A DNA stretch of 64,000 bases, taken from contig NZ_FNNP01000001.1 in the NCBI RefSeq assembly GCF_900106805.1, positions 930,001 through 994,000 of the forward strand, written 5' to 3'. Position 1 is the first letter of the stretch. Each line of letters opens with the position of its first letter. This DNA is from Ruegeria halocynthiae. Its GTDB lineage: Bacteria > Pseudomonadota > Alphaproteobacteria > Rhodobacterales > Rhodobacteraceae. The notes under the pieces were generated by a model. It had not been told where the DNA came from. It searched no databases and was given only the letters and a program-made list of their open reading frames with translations. Position numbers and translations under genes: made by a program. Of this stretch, positions 44,999 to 54,422 are shown piece by piece.

Positions 44999-46849
44999 AT
45001 GCTACGGATTGAGAACATAAGTTATGCCGTCGAAGGTCGCCCTCTACTCGATGGCGCCAGTGCAACCATCCCGGATGGTCACAAGGTGGGCCTTGTCGGG
45101 CGCAACGGTACTGGGAAGACGACACTCTTCCGTCTAATCCGGGGCGAGCTGTCGCTGGAATCGGGTAACATTTCCCTGCCAAAACGTGCGCGGATTGGCG
45201 GTATCGCGCAAGAGGTGCCCTCCTCCGATGTCTCACTGATCAATACGGTGCTGGAAGCCGATACAGAACGCAGCGCACTGATGGCCGAGGCCGACACTGC
45301 TCAGGACCCCACGCGCATTGCAGAGATTCAGACTCGGTTGGTTGATATCGACGCTTGGTCGGCCGAGGCGCGCGCCTCGTCGATCCTCAAAGGGCTGGGT
45401 TTCGACGATCAGGACCAGTTGCGCCCCTGTTCCGATTTCTCCGGTGGGTGGCGTATGCGCGTGGCGCTGGCCGCCGTGCTGTTCTCGCAGCCCGATCTGT
45501 TGCTGCTGGACGAACCGACCAACTATCTGGATCTTGAAGGCGCATTGTGGCTGGAAAGCTATCTGGCCAAGTATCCTCATACGGTTATCATCATCAGCCA
45601 TGACCGAGGGCTGTTGAACCGCGCCGTGGGATCCATCCTGCATCTCGAAGACCGCAAGCTGACCTATTATGCGGTACCCTACGACAAGTTCGCCGAACGC
45701 CGCGCAGAACGTCTGGCGCAGGCCGAATCTGAGAATGTCAAAGCCAAGGCCCGCATTGCACATTTGCAAAGCTTCGTGGATCGGTTCCGCTATAAGGCAT
45801 CCAAGGCCGTTCAGGCCCAGTCTCGCCTGAAGATGATTGAGCGCATCCAACTGGTCTCAACCCCGCAAGAGGCGGCTCTGCGCGCCTTTTCATTCCCCGA
45901 ACCCGAAGAGCTATCGCCCCCGATTATTCAGCTTGAGGGTGGTGTAACCGGTTATGGTGAGACCGAGGTTCTACGCCGTCTGAACCTGCGCATTGATCAG
46001 GATGATCGCATCGCTCTTCTGGGCAAGAACGGCCAGGGCAAGTCAACCCTTTCGAAATTGCTGTCCGACCGCCTGCCCCTGATGGCGGGTAAAATGACCC
46101 GCAGTTCAAAGCTACGCATCGGCTATTTCGCGCAGCATCAAGTGGATGAGCTGCATGTGGACGAAACACCTCTGGATCACCTGCGCCGTCTGCGCCCGAG
46201 TGAAGCGCCCGGCAAGTGGCGATCACGATTGGCCGGGTTTGGTCTGAATGCAGATCAGGCGGTAACTCTGGTCGGTCGACTGTCGGGCGGACAAAAGGCG
46301 CGTCTGTCCCTGTTGATCGCAACCATCGACGCGCCGCATATGCTGATCCTCGATGAACCGACCAACCATCTGGATATCGAAAGCCGCGAAGCGCTGGTCG
46401 AAGCGCTGACCGCCTATTCCGGCGCGGTCATTCTGGTTAGCCACGACATGCACCTGCTGTCGCTGGTCGCGGATCACCTTTGGCTGGTCTCGGACGGTAC
46501 GGTCACATCGTTTGAGGGTGATCTTGAAGCCTATCGCGCCCTACTTTTGGGCCGTGACAAACCGGTGAAGGAAAAGTCCCGGACAACCAAATCCAAGCGC
46601 CCCGCTCGCGAGACTGTTCTGACCTTACGCGCCGATTTGCGCAAATGTGAGGAGCGGATCGAAAAACTGACGGAAATGCACGAAAAACTTTCGACCAAGC
46701 TGGCAGACCCGACTCTTTACGAAGATGACCGGGTCAATGATCTGGCAACTTGGAACCGCAAATTTACCGAGGTGGTCGAAGCCATGCAAAAAGCCGAGGC
46801 CCTGTGGGTCACTGCCGCAGAACGATTAGAACACGCTGAAGCCCCATGA
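44999..46849 (+). CDS. ABC-F family ATPase
   Basis: A soluble 616-residue protein with two ABC domains and no membrane spans, acting on ribosomes. Domain 1: Walker A GRNGTGKTT, signature DFSGGWRMR, Walker B LLLDEPTNYLD. Domain 2: GKNGQGKST, LSGGQKARL, LILDEPTNHLD. Between them lies the charged P-site linker (about 230-275; RAERLAQAESENVKAKARI). A C-terminal coiled coil (about 535-610) resembles that of Uup or YheS. It is the first gene of a tightly overlapping set with an ACT protein and MarC. Confidence 0.94.
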   Translation: MLRIENISYAVEGRPLLDGASATIPDGHKVGLVGRNGTGKTTLFRLIRGELSLESGNISLPKRARIGGIAQEVPSSDVSLINTVLEADTERSALMAEADTAQDPTRIAEIQTRLVDIDAWSAEARASSILKGLGFDDQDQLRPCSDFSGGWRMRVALAAVLFSQPDLLLLDEPTNYLDLEGALWLESYLAKYPHTVIIISHDRGLLNRAVGSILHLEDRKLTYYAVPYDKFAERRAERLAQAESENVKAKARIAHLQSFVDRFRYKASKAVQAQSRLKMIERIQLVSTPQEAALRAFSFPEPEELSPPIIQLEGGVTGYGETEVLRRLNLRIDQDDRIALLGKNGQGKSTLSKLLSDRLPLMAGKMTRSSKLRIGYFAQHQVDELHVDETPLDHLRRLRPSEAPGKWRSRLAGFGLNADQAVTLVGRLSGGQKARLSLLIATIDAPHMLILDEPTNHLDIESREALVEALTAYSGAVILVSHDMHLLSLVADHLWLVSDGTVTSFEGDLEAYRALLLGRDKPVKEKSRTTKSKRPARETVLTLRADLRKCEERIEKLTEMHEKLSTKLADPTLYEDDRVNDLATWNRKFTEVVEAMQKAEALWVTAAERLEHAEAP

Positions 46850-47238
46850 TGAAACCCGTCTTTGAAACCAATGCAATGATTGCAGGCATGCGCCCCGAAC
46901 TTCAGCCGGGTGTATTCGCCTTTGTTATCTGGCCACCGCAGAAAGATTGGCCCGAGAACACACGAGCGAGTTATGTTGAGACTGAAGGCTTGTCTCTGAT
47001 CGTTCCGATCGAGACCGCCCCGACAGATGCGGTGGGTATGCGCTGTATCACCTTGCAGGTCCATTCGTCGCAGGAGGGCGTGGGCCTTACTGCCTCTGTC
47101 TCTGCCGTACTTGCCCAAAACAATATTCCGGCGAACATGGTGGCCGGGTATCATCATGATCATGTGTACGTTCCATGCGATATGGCCGAAGAGGCCTTGG
47201 CTATTCTGATCAAGCTTCAGCATGAGGTCAAAAAATGA
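46846..47238 (+). CDS. ACT-domain protein, DUF2241-like
   Basis: A 130-residue protein. The second half (about 60-125) looks like an ACT fold: RCITLQVHSSQEGVGLTASVSAVLAQNNIPANM, then GYHHDHVYVPCDMAEEAL. The first half (YVETEGLSLIVPIETAP) forms a related strand pair. These stand-alone ACT proteins probably bind amino acids, but no role is established. The ATG overlaps the ABC-F stop (ATGA, 46846-46849) and its own stop overlaps marC (ATGA, 47235-47238). Confidence 0.85.
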   Translation: MMKPVFETNAMIAGMRPELQPGVFAFVIWPPQKDWPENTRASYVETEGLSLIVPIETAPTDAVGMRCITLQVHSSQEGVGLTASVSAVLAQNNIPANMVAGYHHDHVYVPCDMAEEALAILIKLQHEVKK

Positions 47239-47855
47239 TCGACATGGCCTTTTTCATAACTGCGTTCACCACGATGTTCGTGGTGATAGACCCGTTCGGC
47301 ACGACGCCAGTCTTTGTTGCGTTGACGCAGGATATGGACGCCGCCACACGCCGCAAGATTGCCATTCGCAGCTGCCTGACCGCTGTTTTCATCCTGATCG
47401 CCTTCGCCGCGTTTGGTGAGGCCGTTCTGGGCTTTATCGGGATTTCGATGCCTGCATTCAAAGTGGCTGGTGGTGCTTTGTTGTTTCTGACCGCGCTCGA
47501 CATGCTGTTCGAGCGGCGTAACAAGCGGCGCGAGAACCGTGCGGAAGAGGAAGAGCATCCTGACCCATCAGTGTTCCCATTGGCCATTCCGCTGATCGCA
47601 GGTCCCGGGTCGATCGCAACGATCATTCTGTTGGCCGGTCAGAACCCCGGCATACAAGGAATTGCAGCTGCCTGCGCCGTCATGCTTGCCGTTATGGTGG
47701 TTGTCTTCGTGTTCTTTCTGGCCGGAGGTCTGATCGCCCGTATTCTGGGCAAAACCGGACTGAACGTGCTGACCCGGCTGCTGGGTATGCTGCTGGCCGC
47801 GCTGTCGGTTCAGTTCATCCTTGATGGTCTCAAAGCCTTTGGTTTCGCCTCGTGA
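47235..47855 (+). CDS. MarC family membrane protein
   Basis: A 206-residue inner-membrane protein with six spans. Family hallmarks are FVVIDPFGTTPVFVALT in the first part, and FPLAIPLIAGPGSIATIILLA in the middle. The function of MarC proteins is not settled despite the old link to multiple antibiotic resistance. A charged cytoplasmic loop (RRNKRRENRAEEEEHPD, about 95-112) separates the halves. Translation is coupled to the ACT gene. Confidence 0.92.
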   Translation: MIDMAFFITAFTTMFVVIDPFGTTPVFVALTQDMDAATRRKIAIRSCLTAVFILIAFAAFGEAVLGFIGISMPAFKVAGGALLFLTALDMLFERRNKRRENRAEEEEHPDPSVFPLAIPLIAGPGSIATIILLAGQNPGIQGIAAACAVMLAVMVVVFVFFLAGGLIARILGKTGLNVLTRLLGMLLAALSVQFILDGLKAFGFAS

Positions 47856-47896
47856 GGCACCATATTGGTACGAGACAACTGATTTCGGGTGATTGA

Positions 47897-48478
47897 ATGG
47901 ACGGCGAAGATTTCGGGCGATTGACCTATCTGGTTCTGCTGGGTGCCGCCCTGTTGATGTGGTTCATCACTCAGAACCGTCAGTCGTTGGGCAAAACCAT
48001 GCAGCAGGCTGCGGCCTGGGTTTTCATATTTATCGGCGTTATCGCCGTGATTGGCTTGTGGGGTGACATCCGTTCTACGGTCAGCACTGCCCCTCAATTG
48101 ACCGTGACCGATCAGCGGATCGAAGTGCCGCGCTCTTTCGATGGGCATTACTATTTGCCAATGCTGGTGAATGGCAAAGCGGTGACCTTTCTGGTCGATA
48201 CCGGGGCCAGCAATATCGTCATCAGTCCGCAAGATGCCGAACGAATTGGTATCGATACGGATCAATTGAATTATCTGGGCCGCGCCTCGACGGCCAATGG
48301 CATCGTGCGCACGGCCCCGGTTCGGCTGGACAGCCTTTCGCTGGGCCCGATCACCGATCGCAATATCCCGGCCTCGGTCAACGAGGGCGATCTGGATCAA
48401 TCCCTGCTGGGGATGGAGTATCTGCATCGCTTTTCGAACATCCAGTTTGCAGATGGTCGCCTGATCCTGTCGCGTTGA
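47897..48478 (+). CDS. Membrane-anchored retroviral-type aspartic protease
   Basis: A 193-residue protein with two N-terminal membrane spans (about 10-25 and 42-58) and a pepsin-like half domain. The catalytic triplet is Asp101-Thr-Gly in [14 protein letters not shown], followed by LGRASTANG and [22 protein letters not shown], as in the TIGR02281-type proteases of alphaproteobacteria. One DTG motif means it must work as a dimer. Substrates are unknown. It follows marC after 41 bases, probably in the same transcript. Confidence 0.9.
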   Translation: MDGEDFGRLTYLVLLGAALLMWFITQNRQSLGKTMQQAAAWVFIFIGVIAVIGLWGDIRSTVSTAPQLTVTDQRIEVPRSFDGHYYLPMLVNGKAVTFLVDTGASNIVISPQDAERIGIDTDQLNYLGRASTANGIVRTAPVRLDSLSLGPITDRNIPASVNEGDLDQSLLGMEYLHRFSNIQFADGRLILSR

Positions 48479-48495
48479 CGGTATTCCCCGATTGA

Positions 48496-48510
48496 GAACA
48501 AAAAAGGAAC
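48496..48510 (+). promoter_or_regulatory. LexA (SOS) box
   Basis: GAAC-AAAAAAG-GAAC is an exact match to the alphaproteobacterial LexA site, a direct repeat GTTC-N7-GTTC read in reverse. It ends 17 bases before the imuA-like start at 48528, a position that would block transcription. This ties the next gene to DNA damage. Confidence 0.85.
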
Positions 48511-48527
48511 ATGTTAATCTGATCAGC

Positions 48528-49154
48528 ATGTCCACCCATCTTCTTGGCCGCAAGCCCGCACGCACCCCGCCCGGGGTGGCCCTGCACCCACAGATCAGTC
48601 TGCAACTGGCCCGTGTGCACGAGGCCTGCGGCCCGGCCCGGCGCAGCTTTGCCCTGTGGGTGGCGGGGCAGACACAGGGGCCGGTGATGTGGATTGCCCC
48701 GGCGTGGGAGATGGCGCAGCTGCATCCCGAGGGCATGCTGCCTTTCGCCGACCCGTCCCGGTTTCTGCTGGTTCGTCCTGATAAACCCGAAGATCTGTTG
48801 TGGTGCATGGAAGAAGCCTTGCGCAGCGGTGCTGCCCCGCTTGTCATTGGCGATCTGCCCGGCCCGCCGGGGCTGACCCCGGTCCGGCGGATGCATCTGG
48901 CTGCCGAACAGGGCGGCACATCGGGGCAAGCCCCGCTGGGGTTGTTGCTAACGCCTGACGATGGCGGTGCGCAAGGGATCGAAACGCGCTGGCATCTGGT
49001 TCCGGCTTATCGGGACGAAGCCTGCAGTTGGCTGTTGACTCGCCGCCGCGCCCGCGCCCTGCCCCCGGCCAGTTGGCACGTGACGCGGACAGCCGCCCAT
49101 TCCGACCTGCAATTACAACAGATCAAGAGCGATGACGCACCCACGCTCACATAA
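48528..49154 (+). CDS. imuA: ImuA-like SOS protein, orphan
   Basis: A 208-residue protein resembling the RecA-like ImuA of the imuA-imuB-dnaE2 mutagenesis cassette: [21 protein letters not shown], then [27 protein letters not shown] text and [12 protein letters not shown] canonical P-loop is not seen, as usual for ImuA. The identification is by eye but is backed by the exact LexA box. I start at ATG 48528, not at the TTG 48492 that overlaps the box. imuB and dnaE2 do not follow; an MFS gene does. The gene appears richer in GC than its neighbours. See the finding on the broken cassette. Confidence 0.72.
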   Translation: MSTHLLGRKPARTPPGVALHPQISLQLARVHEACGPARRSFALWVAGQTQGPVMWIAPAWEMAQLHPEGMLPFADPSRFLLVRPDKPEDLLWCMEEALRSGAAPLVIGDLPGPPGLTPVRRMHLAAEQGGTSGQAPLGLLLTPDDGGAQGIETRWHLVPAYRDEACSWLLTRRRARALPPASWHVTRTAAHSDLQLQQIKSDDAPTLT

Positions 49155-49197
49155 CTTGTGGCTGGCCAAAGCCATGCTTGCGCCCTAGCGTGCGGGA

Positions 49198-50412
49198 ATG
49201 ACACACCCGATCCACGACAGCCGATACTCCTGGCTTCGCCTGCTGATCACATTGGCCATCGCAACGGTGGTCAATGTGGGTATGTGGGCGGTGGTTGTCG
49301 TGATGCCCGCCATCGAGGCTGATTTTGGTGCAGGCAGGGCTGCGGCTTCAATGCCCTATACGCTCACCATGATCGGATTTGCCTTTGGCAATATGTGGCT
49401 TGGCAAACTGGTGGATCATATGGGAGTGACAAAGGCACTGATCGGAGCTGCACTGCTAAGTGCTCTAAGCTACCTGCTGGCGACCCTTGCACCAAACATC
49501 GCACTTCTTTCGATTGCGCACCTTTTGCTAGGCTTAGGCACATCGATCGGGTTTGGCCCTCTGATCGCTGATATATCGCATTGGTTCATGCGCAGGCGCG
49601 GAATCGCAGTGGCGTTGGTGGCCAGCGGCAATTACCTGTCAGGTGCGATCTGGCCTACTCTATTATCGGGCATTTTACAGCGCGAAGGATGGCAGCAGGT
49701 CTATCTGAGCCTCGCCGTCATCACCTTGGTCGCCGTCATTCCCCTGTCCCTGCTTTTGCGCCGCCAAGTCCCGGTCGAGGCGCACAGCACCGCCGCAGCC
49801 GCAGCACAGATCAAATCACAAAGCGTCGGCTTATCACCCCGCGCACTGCAATACATTCTTGGGCTGGCTGGCATCGGCTGCTGTGTGGCAATGTCGATGC
49901 CGCAGGTCCATATCGTGTCCTACTGCATCGGCCTTGGCTATGGCCCGGCCGTCGGCGCGGAAATGCTGTCACTGATGTTGTTAGGTGGCGTCGTCAGTCG
50001 CGTAATCTCAGGATTAGTCGCAGACCAGTTGGGCGGGCTTTCGACATTGCTGATCGGCTCGATCCTGCAGTGTATCGCCTTGTTCCTGTTTCTGCCTTAT
50101 GACGGAATGGTCTCCCTCTACGTTGTCAGCATGATGTTCGGGCTGGCACAGGGCGGTATCGTACCCAGCTATGCACTGGTCGTGCGCGAATACATGCCCC
50201 CGCAAGAGGCCGGTGCGCGCGTAGGTTTTGTCATGATGATGACCATTCTGGGTATGGCCTTAGGAGGTTGGATGTCGGGTTGGATTTACGACCTGACCGG
50301 AAATTATCAACTTGCCTTCATCAATGGCATCCTTTGGAACGGCGTGAACATCGCAATCCTGCTGTTGCTGATGAAACGCTCCACGCCGCGCGGTCGCGCA
50401 GCATTGGTATGA
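49198..50412 (+). CDS. MFS transporter
   Basis: A 404-residue, roughly 12-span permease of the major facilitator type. The loop 2-3 motif reads GKLVDHMGVTKALIGAAL, a relaxed form of GxxxDRxGRR. GLGTSIGFGPLIADISHWF follows in spans 4-5 and resembles the oxalate/formate and monocarboxylate branch (OFA-like). A substrate cannot be chosen. The stop overlaps the YceI start (ATGA, 50409-50412), implying co-translation. Confidence 0.9.
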   Translation: MTHPIHDSRYSWLRLLITLAIATVVNVGMWAVVVVMPAIEADFGAGRAAASMPYTLTMIGFAFGNMWLGKLVDHMGVTKALIGAALLSALSYLLATLAPNIALLSIAHLLLGLGTSIGFGPLIADISHWFMRRRGIAVALVASGNYLSGAIWPTLLSGILQREGWQQVYLSLAVITLVAVIPLSLLLRRQVPVEAHSTAAAAAQIKSQSVGLSPRALQYILGLAGIGCCVAMSMPQVHIVSYCIGLGYGPAVGAEMLSLMLLGGVVSRVISGLVADQLGGLSTLLIGSILQCIALFLFLPYDGMVSLYVVSMMFGLAQGGIVPSYALVVREYMPPQEAGARVGFVMMMTILGMALGGWMSGWIYDLTGNYQLAFINGILWNGVNIAILLLLMKRSTPRGRAALV

Positions 50413-51005
50413 CTGAGCTAACCCGGCGCACCCTGATCACGAGTCTTGCTGTTCTACCGCTGGCGCATACCGTGCAGGCAGCACTTACTCCGTATGCATT
50501 GGCGCCCGCGCGCAGTTCTGTCGGTTTTACGTATAACTTGTCCGGCGCAACCCAGACAGGCACGATGTCGATAAAGTCTGCCAATATCATGATTGATGTC
50601 AAACGCCTGCAAAACAGCCGGGTTGACGTGACACTGGATGTAACTGGTGCGCGTACAAAACTGCCCTTTGCGCGTGGTCCGATGCTCAGCAAAAGTGTAC
50701 TGAACGCAGCCCGATATCCCACAATCCGGTTTATCACGACGAGAATAAAACTGGGACCAACTGGCCGCATCTCGGAAGGGGCAACCGTGACCGGCAATCT
50801 GAACGTACGCGATGTCACCCGTCCGGTGACGCTGAAGGCCAGCCTCTTTCGAAAACCCGGAAGCGCGGCCGATGAGTTGGACGCGCTGTCAATCAAACTA
50901 ACCGGCGCACTGAACCGACATGAATTTGGCGCCTCGGGATATCCCGAGCTTGTACACTCGACTGTCGGCCTGAACATCCACGCCGAGATCACCCGCCAAG
51001 TTTAG
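50409..51005 (+). CDS. YceI-family periplasmic protein
   Basis: A 198-residue lipocalin-like YceI protein. The leader MTELTRRTLITSLAVLPLAH, cleaved near VQAAL, has a twin arginine but otherwise looks like a short Sec or Tat signal. The family pattern is clear: YALAPARSSVGFTYNLSG at the start, RGPMLSKSVLNAARYPTIRF in the middle, and LNVRDVTRPVTLKA later. YceI proteins bind polyisoprenoids in their pocket; the role is unsettled. The true start is ATG 50409 in the MFS stop; the longer frame from 50268 is inside the MFS gene. Confidence 0.92.
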   Translation: MTELTRRTLITSLAVLPLAHTVQAALTPYALAPARSSVGFTYNLSGATQTGTMSIKSANIMIDVKRLQNSRVDVTLDVTGARTKLPFARGPMLSKSVLNAARYPTIRFITTRIKLGPTGRISEGATVTGNLNVRDVTRPVTLKASLFRKPGSAADELDALSIKLTGALNRHEFGASGYPELVHSTVGLNIHAEITRQV

Positions 51006-51085
51006 CCACAGAAAGACAAAAAACGACGCGAGGGCGTCGAATAGACGCGCGCAAATCGTGACAACACAGGCAAGCTGGAACCATC

Positions 51086-52309
51086 ATGCGTACAATTATT
51101 TCATTCGCCGCTTTATTTCTGTCTGTCATTCTGCTGCAACTCTCGACCGGCGGTGTTGGCCCGTTGGACGCGATTTCAGGTCTCACGCTTGAATTCTCGA
51201 CAGAACAAATCGGTCTGCTGGGATCATCGCATTTCCTTGGATTCTTCATTGGCTGTTGGTGGGCGCCGCGTTTGATGGGCAGTGTGGGGCATTCCCGCGC
51301 CTTTGCCGTTTGCACAGCCCTGGGCGCGATGGGACTGCTGGGGCATACGCTGACCGAGAACCCGTATATCTGGGCCGCCCTGCGGATCGCTTCGGGCACT
51401 TGCGTCGCCGGATGCTATACAGTGATCGAAGCCTGGCTAAACGCCAAAGTCACCAACGAAACCCGTGGGCGCGCGATGGGCACTTACCGTATTGCAGACA
51501 TGGGCGCATCGCTTTGCGCACAATTGATCATCGCGGTTCTGCCGCCGGCATCTTACATTTCATACAACCTTCTTGCGATCCTGTGCTGCGCGTCGATTTT
51601 GCCACTGGCGATGACCCGCGCCAGCCAACCCAAAACCCCCGACGCGCCGCGCCTGCGCCCCAGATTGGCCTGGAACAGCTCACCCCTGGCTGTGGCAGGT
51701 GTTATCGTTGCAGCGCTCAGTTCGGCGTCAATGCGCATGGTGGGCCCAGTGTACGGACAAGAGGTCGGTCTGGGCGTGGATCAGATCGCATTCTTTCTGG
51801 CCTCATTCGTTTTGGGTGGCGCGCTGGCTCAATATCCCTTGGGTTGGCTGGCCGACAAATACGATCGACGCTGGGTACTGATCTGGTTGTCGGCAGCCGC
51901 AGTCATAAGCTGCGGTATCACTATGCTGGCCAGCGGGGCCGGCACAGCTGGCGTCATGCTGGCGGCCGTACTCTTTGGCCTAACCACGTTTCCGATCTTC
52001 TCGGTCTCATCAGCCCACGCAAATGACTTTGCCACGACCGAGCAACGCGTGGAATTGGCTGCGGCGTTGATGTTCTGGTATGCGCTGGGGGCAATCGCCT
52101 CTCCCTACATCTCGTCCACGCTGATCCGGCAATTCGGCCCCGGCGCTCTGTTCGCCTTTGTCGCTCTGGGACATGTCTTTCTGATCGTCTTCGGCCTCGC
52201 CCGAATGCGCTCGCGCCCGACGCCCGAGACACGGACGCATTATGTCTATGCGCCCCGCACGTCCTTTACGATTGGCAGGCTACTCAAAGGGTCACGGGAA
52301 AAGCGCTAG
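51086..52309 (+). CDS. MFS transporter, YcaD-like
   Basis: A 407-residue, 12-span transporter. The sequence GLLGSSHFLGFFIGCWWAPRLMG and CYTVIEAWLNAKVTNETRGRAMG match the YcaD/UMF2-type subgroup in which an EAWLN motif follows span 4. In the second half QYPLGWLADKYDRRWVL repeats motif A. The role is unknown. The gap to yceI is 80 bases, so it may have its own promoter. Confidence 0.88.
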   Translation: MRTIISFAALFLSVILLQLSTGGVGPLDAISGLTLEFSTEQIGLLGSSHFLGFFIGCWWAPRLMGSVGHSRAFAVCTALGAMGLLGHTLTENPYIWAALRIASGTCVAGCYTVIEAWLNAKVTNETRGRAMGTYRIADMGASLCAQLIIAVLPPASYISYNLLAILCCASILPLAMTRASQPKTPDAPRLRPRLAWNSSPLAVAGVIVAALSSASMRMVGPVYGQEVGLGVDQIAFFLASFVLGGALAQYPLGWLADKYDRRWVLIWLSAAAVISCGITMLASGAGTAGVMLAAVLFGLTTFPIFSVSSAHANDFATTEQRVELAAALMFWYALGAIASPYISSTLIRQFGPGALFAFVALGHVFLIVFGLARMRSRPTPETRTHYVYAPRTSFTIGRLLKGSREKR

Positions 52310-52413
52310 CTCGTGAATATGGCATGAAATCCGCGGGGTTGCTGAAACCCGGCCTTTTGCTGACCGCCGACATACTGTAGACGGGCGCGCAGACAGTTAT
52401 CTGGAAACGCAAA

Positions 52414-54132
52414 ATGGCTCGGATTCTTATTACCTCGGCGATCCCTTACATTAACGGGATCAAACACCTCGGCAACCTGATCGGCTCGCAATTGCCCGCC
52501 GACCTTTATGCACGTTACCTACGGGGCCGGGGGAACGAGGTCATGTTCTTGTGTGCGACCGATGAACATGGCACCCCTGCGGAATTGGCTGCAGCCAAAG
52601 CGGGCAAACCCGTGGCTGAGTACTGCGCGGATATGTACGCGGTTCAGGCAGACATCGCCAAACGCTTTGGCCTGAGCTTTGATCACTTTGGCCGCTCGTC
52701 CAGTGAGCAGAACCGTAATCTGACCCAGCACTTCGCAGGCAAACTGGATGAGGCCGGACTGATCCGTGAGGTCAGCGAGAAACAGGTTTATTCAAACGCC
52801 GATGGCCGCTTTCTACCCGACCGCTATATCGAGGGCACCTGCCCTAATTGCGGCTATGATCGCGCGCGTGGTGACCAATGCGAAAACTGCACCAAACAGT
52901 TGGACCCGACCGATCTGATCGAGCCGCGCTCGGCAATTTCCGGTTCGACTGATCTGGAAGTGCGCGAGACAAAACACCTGTATCTGCGTCAGTCGACAAT
53001 GAAGGATCAACTGGACGCGTGGATCGACAGCAAGACCGACTGGCCGATCCTGACTACTTCCATCGCCAAGAAATGGCTGCATGACGGCGACGGCCTGCGG
53101 GATCGCGGCATCACCCGTGATCTGGATTGGGGTGTGCCGGTCAAGAAAGGCGATCAGGACTGGCCCGGCATGGAGGGCAAGGTCTTCTATGTCTGGTTCG
53201 ACGCACCTATCGAATACATCGCCTGCGCCAAAGAATGGGCGGATGCGAATGGCAGACCAGATGCTGATTGGGAGCGCTGGTGGCGCACTGACAAAGGCGC
53301 GGATGATGTTCGTTACGTCCAGTTCATGGGTAAGGACAACGTGCCGTTCCACACCCTGTCTTTCCCGGCCACCATTCTTGGCTCGGGAGAGCCGTGGAAG
53401 ATGGTCGATCACCTGAAATCGTTCAACTATCTGAACTATGACGGTGGCCAGTTCTCAACCAGCCAAGGCCGTGGTGTGTTCATGGACCAAGCCCTTGAAC
53501 TCCTGCCTGCTGATTACTGGCGCTGGTGGCTGCTGAGCCATGCGCCCGAAAGCAGCGATAGCGAATTCACGTGGGACAACTTCCAACAATCCGTCAACAA
53601 GGACCTCGCAGATGTGCTGGGCAATTTTGTCAGCCGGATCACCAAGTTCTGCCGTTCCAAATTTGGTGAGTCCGTACCGGGTGATGGTGAATATGGTGAG
53701 CGTGAGCAGGCGCTAATAGCAGAACTGACCCGCCGTATCCGCGCCTATGAAGGTTTCATGGAGACGATGGAGGTCCGCAAATCCGCGCAAGAACTGCGTG
53801 CGATTTGGGTTGCAGGCAACGAGTATCTGCAGACTGCTGCCCCTTGGTCGACCTTCAAGGAAGACCCCGCACAGGCCGCTGCACAAGTAAGGATGGGGCT
53901 AAATCTGATCCGTCTCTATGCGGTTCTGAGCGCACCATTCATACCTGACACCTCGGCAAAAATGCTCAGCGCGATGAACACGCTGGACACCAGCTGGCCT
54001 GATGATGTCGACGCCGCGCTGCGTGCCCTACCCGCAGGACATGACTTTGCAGTTCCCGACGTTCTGTTCGCCAAAGTCACGGATGAACAGAGCGAAGACT
54101 GGCAGAATCGGTTTTCCGGAACGCGTAAATAA
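52414..54132 (+). CDS. metG: Methionyl-tRNA synthetase
   Basis: Charges tRNA-Met. The 572-residue class I synthetase has [12 protein letters not shown] (HIGH-type motif), the zinc knuckle [17 protein letters not shown], and the anticodon domain at 400-570. The KMSKS loop reads QFSTSQGRG, so both lysines are replaced; FSTS variants occur in some bacterial MetRS. There is no C-terminal dimerisation (tRNA-binding EMAP-like) domain. A terminator follows. It is the only metG in the window. Confidence 0.95.
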   Translation: MARILITSAIPYINGIKHLGNLIGSQLPADLYARYLRGRGNEVMFLCATDEHGTPAELAAAKAGKPVAEYCADMYAVQADIAKRFGLSFDHFGRSSSEQNRNLTQHFAGKLDEAGLIREVSEKQVYSNADGRFLPDRYIEGTCPNCGYDRARGDQCENCTKQLDPTDLIEPRSAISGSTDLEVRETKHLYLRQSTMKDQLDAWIDSKTDWPILTTSIAKKWLHDGDGLRDRGITRDLDWGVPVKKGDQDWPGMEGKVFYVWFDAPIEYIACAKEWADANGRPDADWERWWRTDKGADDVRYVQFMGKDNVPFHTLSFPATILGSGEPWKMVDHLKSFNYLNYDGGQFSTSQGRGVFMDQALELLPADYWRWWLLSHAPESSDSEFTWDNFQQSVNKDLADVLGNFVSRITKFCRSKFGESVPGDGEYGEREQALIAELTRRIRAYEGFMETMEVRKSAQELRAIWVAGNEYLQTAAPWSTFKEDPAQAAAQVRMGLNLIRLYAVLSAPFIPDTSAKMLSAMNTLDTSWPDDVDAALRALPAGHDFAVPDVLFAKVTDEQSEDWQNRFSGTRK

Positions 54133-54422
54133 CAACAAATCTCCATGAATGAATGCAGCGGTGGCGGTCCAAGTGACCTCCGCCGCGTTATTTTTGTAGT
54201 CCAGCCTTGCCCGGGCTTTAGCCCATTCAGGCGGTAAATGACTGCCCATGCGGGCTAAGTCCGCTTTTTGGAACGAATTTCTCAACCCACCGTTCCTCGA
54301 TCAATGTCTCAACAAGCTTGAGAAACTGCGCCAAACCCGCCATCCTGCCTAAAACATCAATCGACTCGTCCGGACTTTTCCGTAACCGGGCGCACAATCT
54401 TTAGTTTGAACGAGGCGCCATC
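54133..54422. other. Intergenic region between metG and the RND efflux genes
   Basis: After the metG terminator about 225 bases remain. They contain no clear gene. GAGGCGCCATC with the ATG of the adaptor gene supplies its ribosome site. No TetR gene or obvious operator is seen, so how the efflux pair is regulated is not visible here. Confidence 0.5.
54158..54195 (+). terminator. Terminator after metG
   Basis: GCGGTGGCGGT (54158-54168) pairs with ACCTCCGCCGC (54176-54186), with one G-T and one mismatch, loop of seven, then GTTATTTTTG. It begins 25 bases after the metG stop. Confidence 0.8.

Noticed and set aside
47810..48919. Long minus-strand frame (about 370 codons) across marC, the aspartic protease and imuA genes
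   Set aside because: It crosses three genes with good motifs and a LexA box, and its own residues show no domain.
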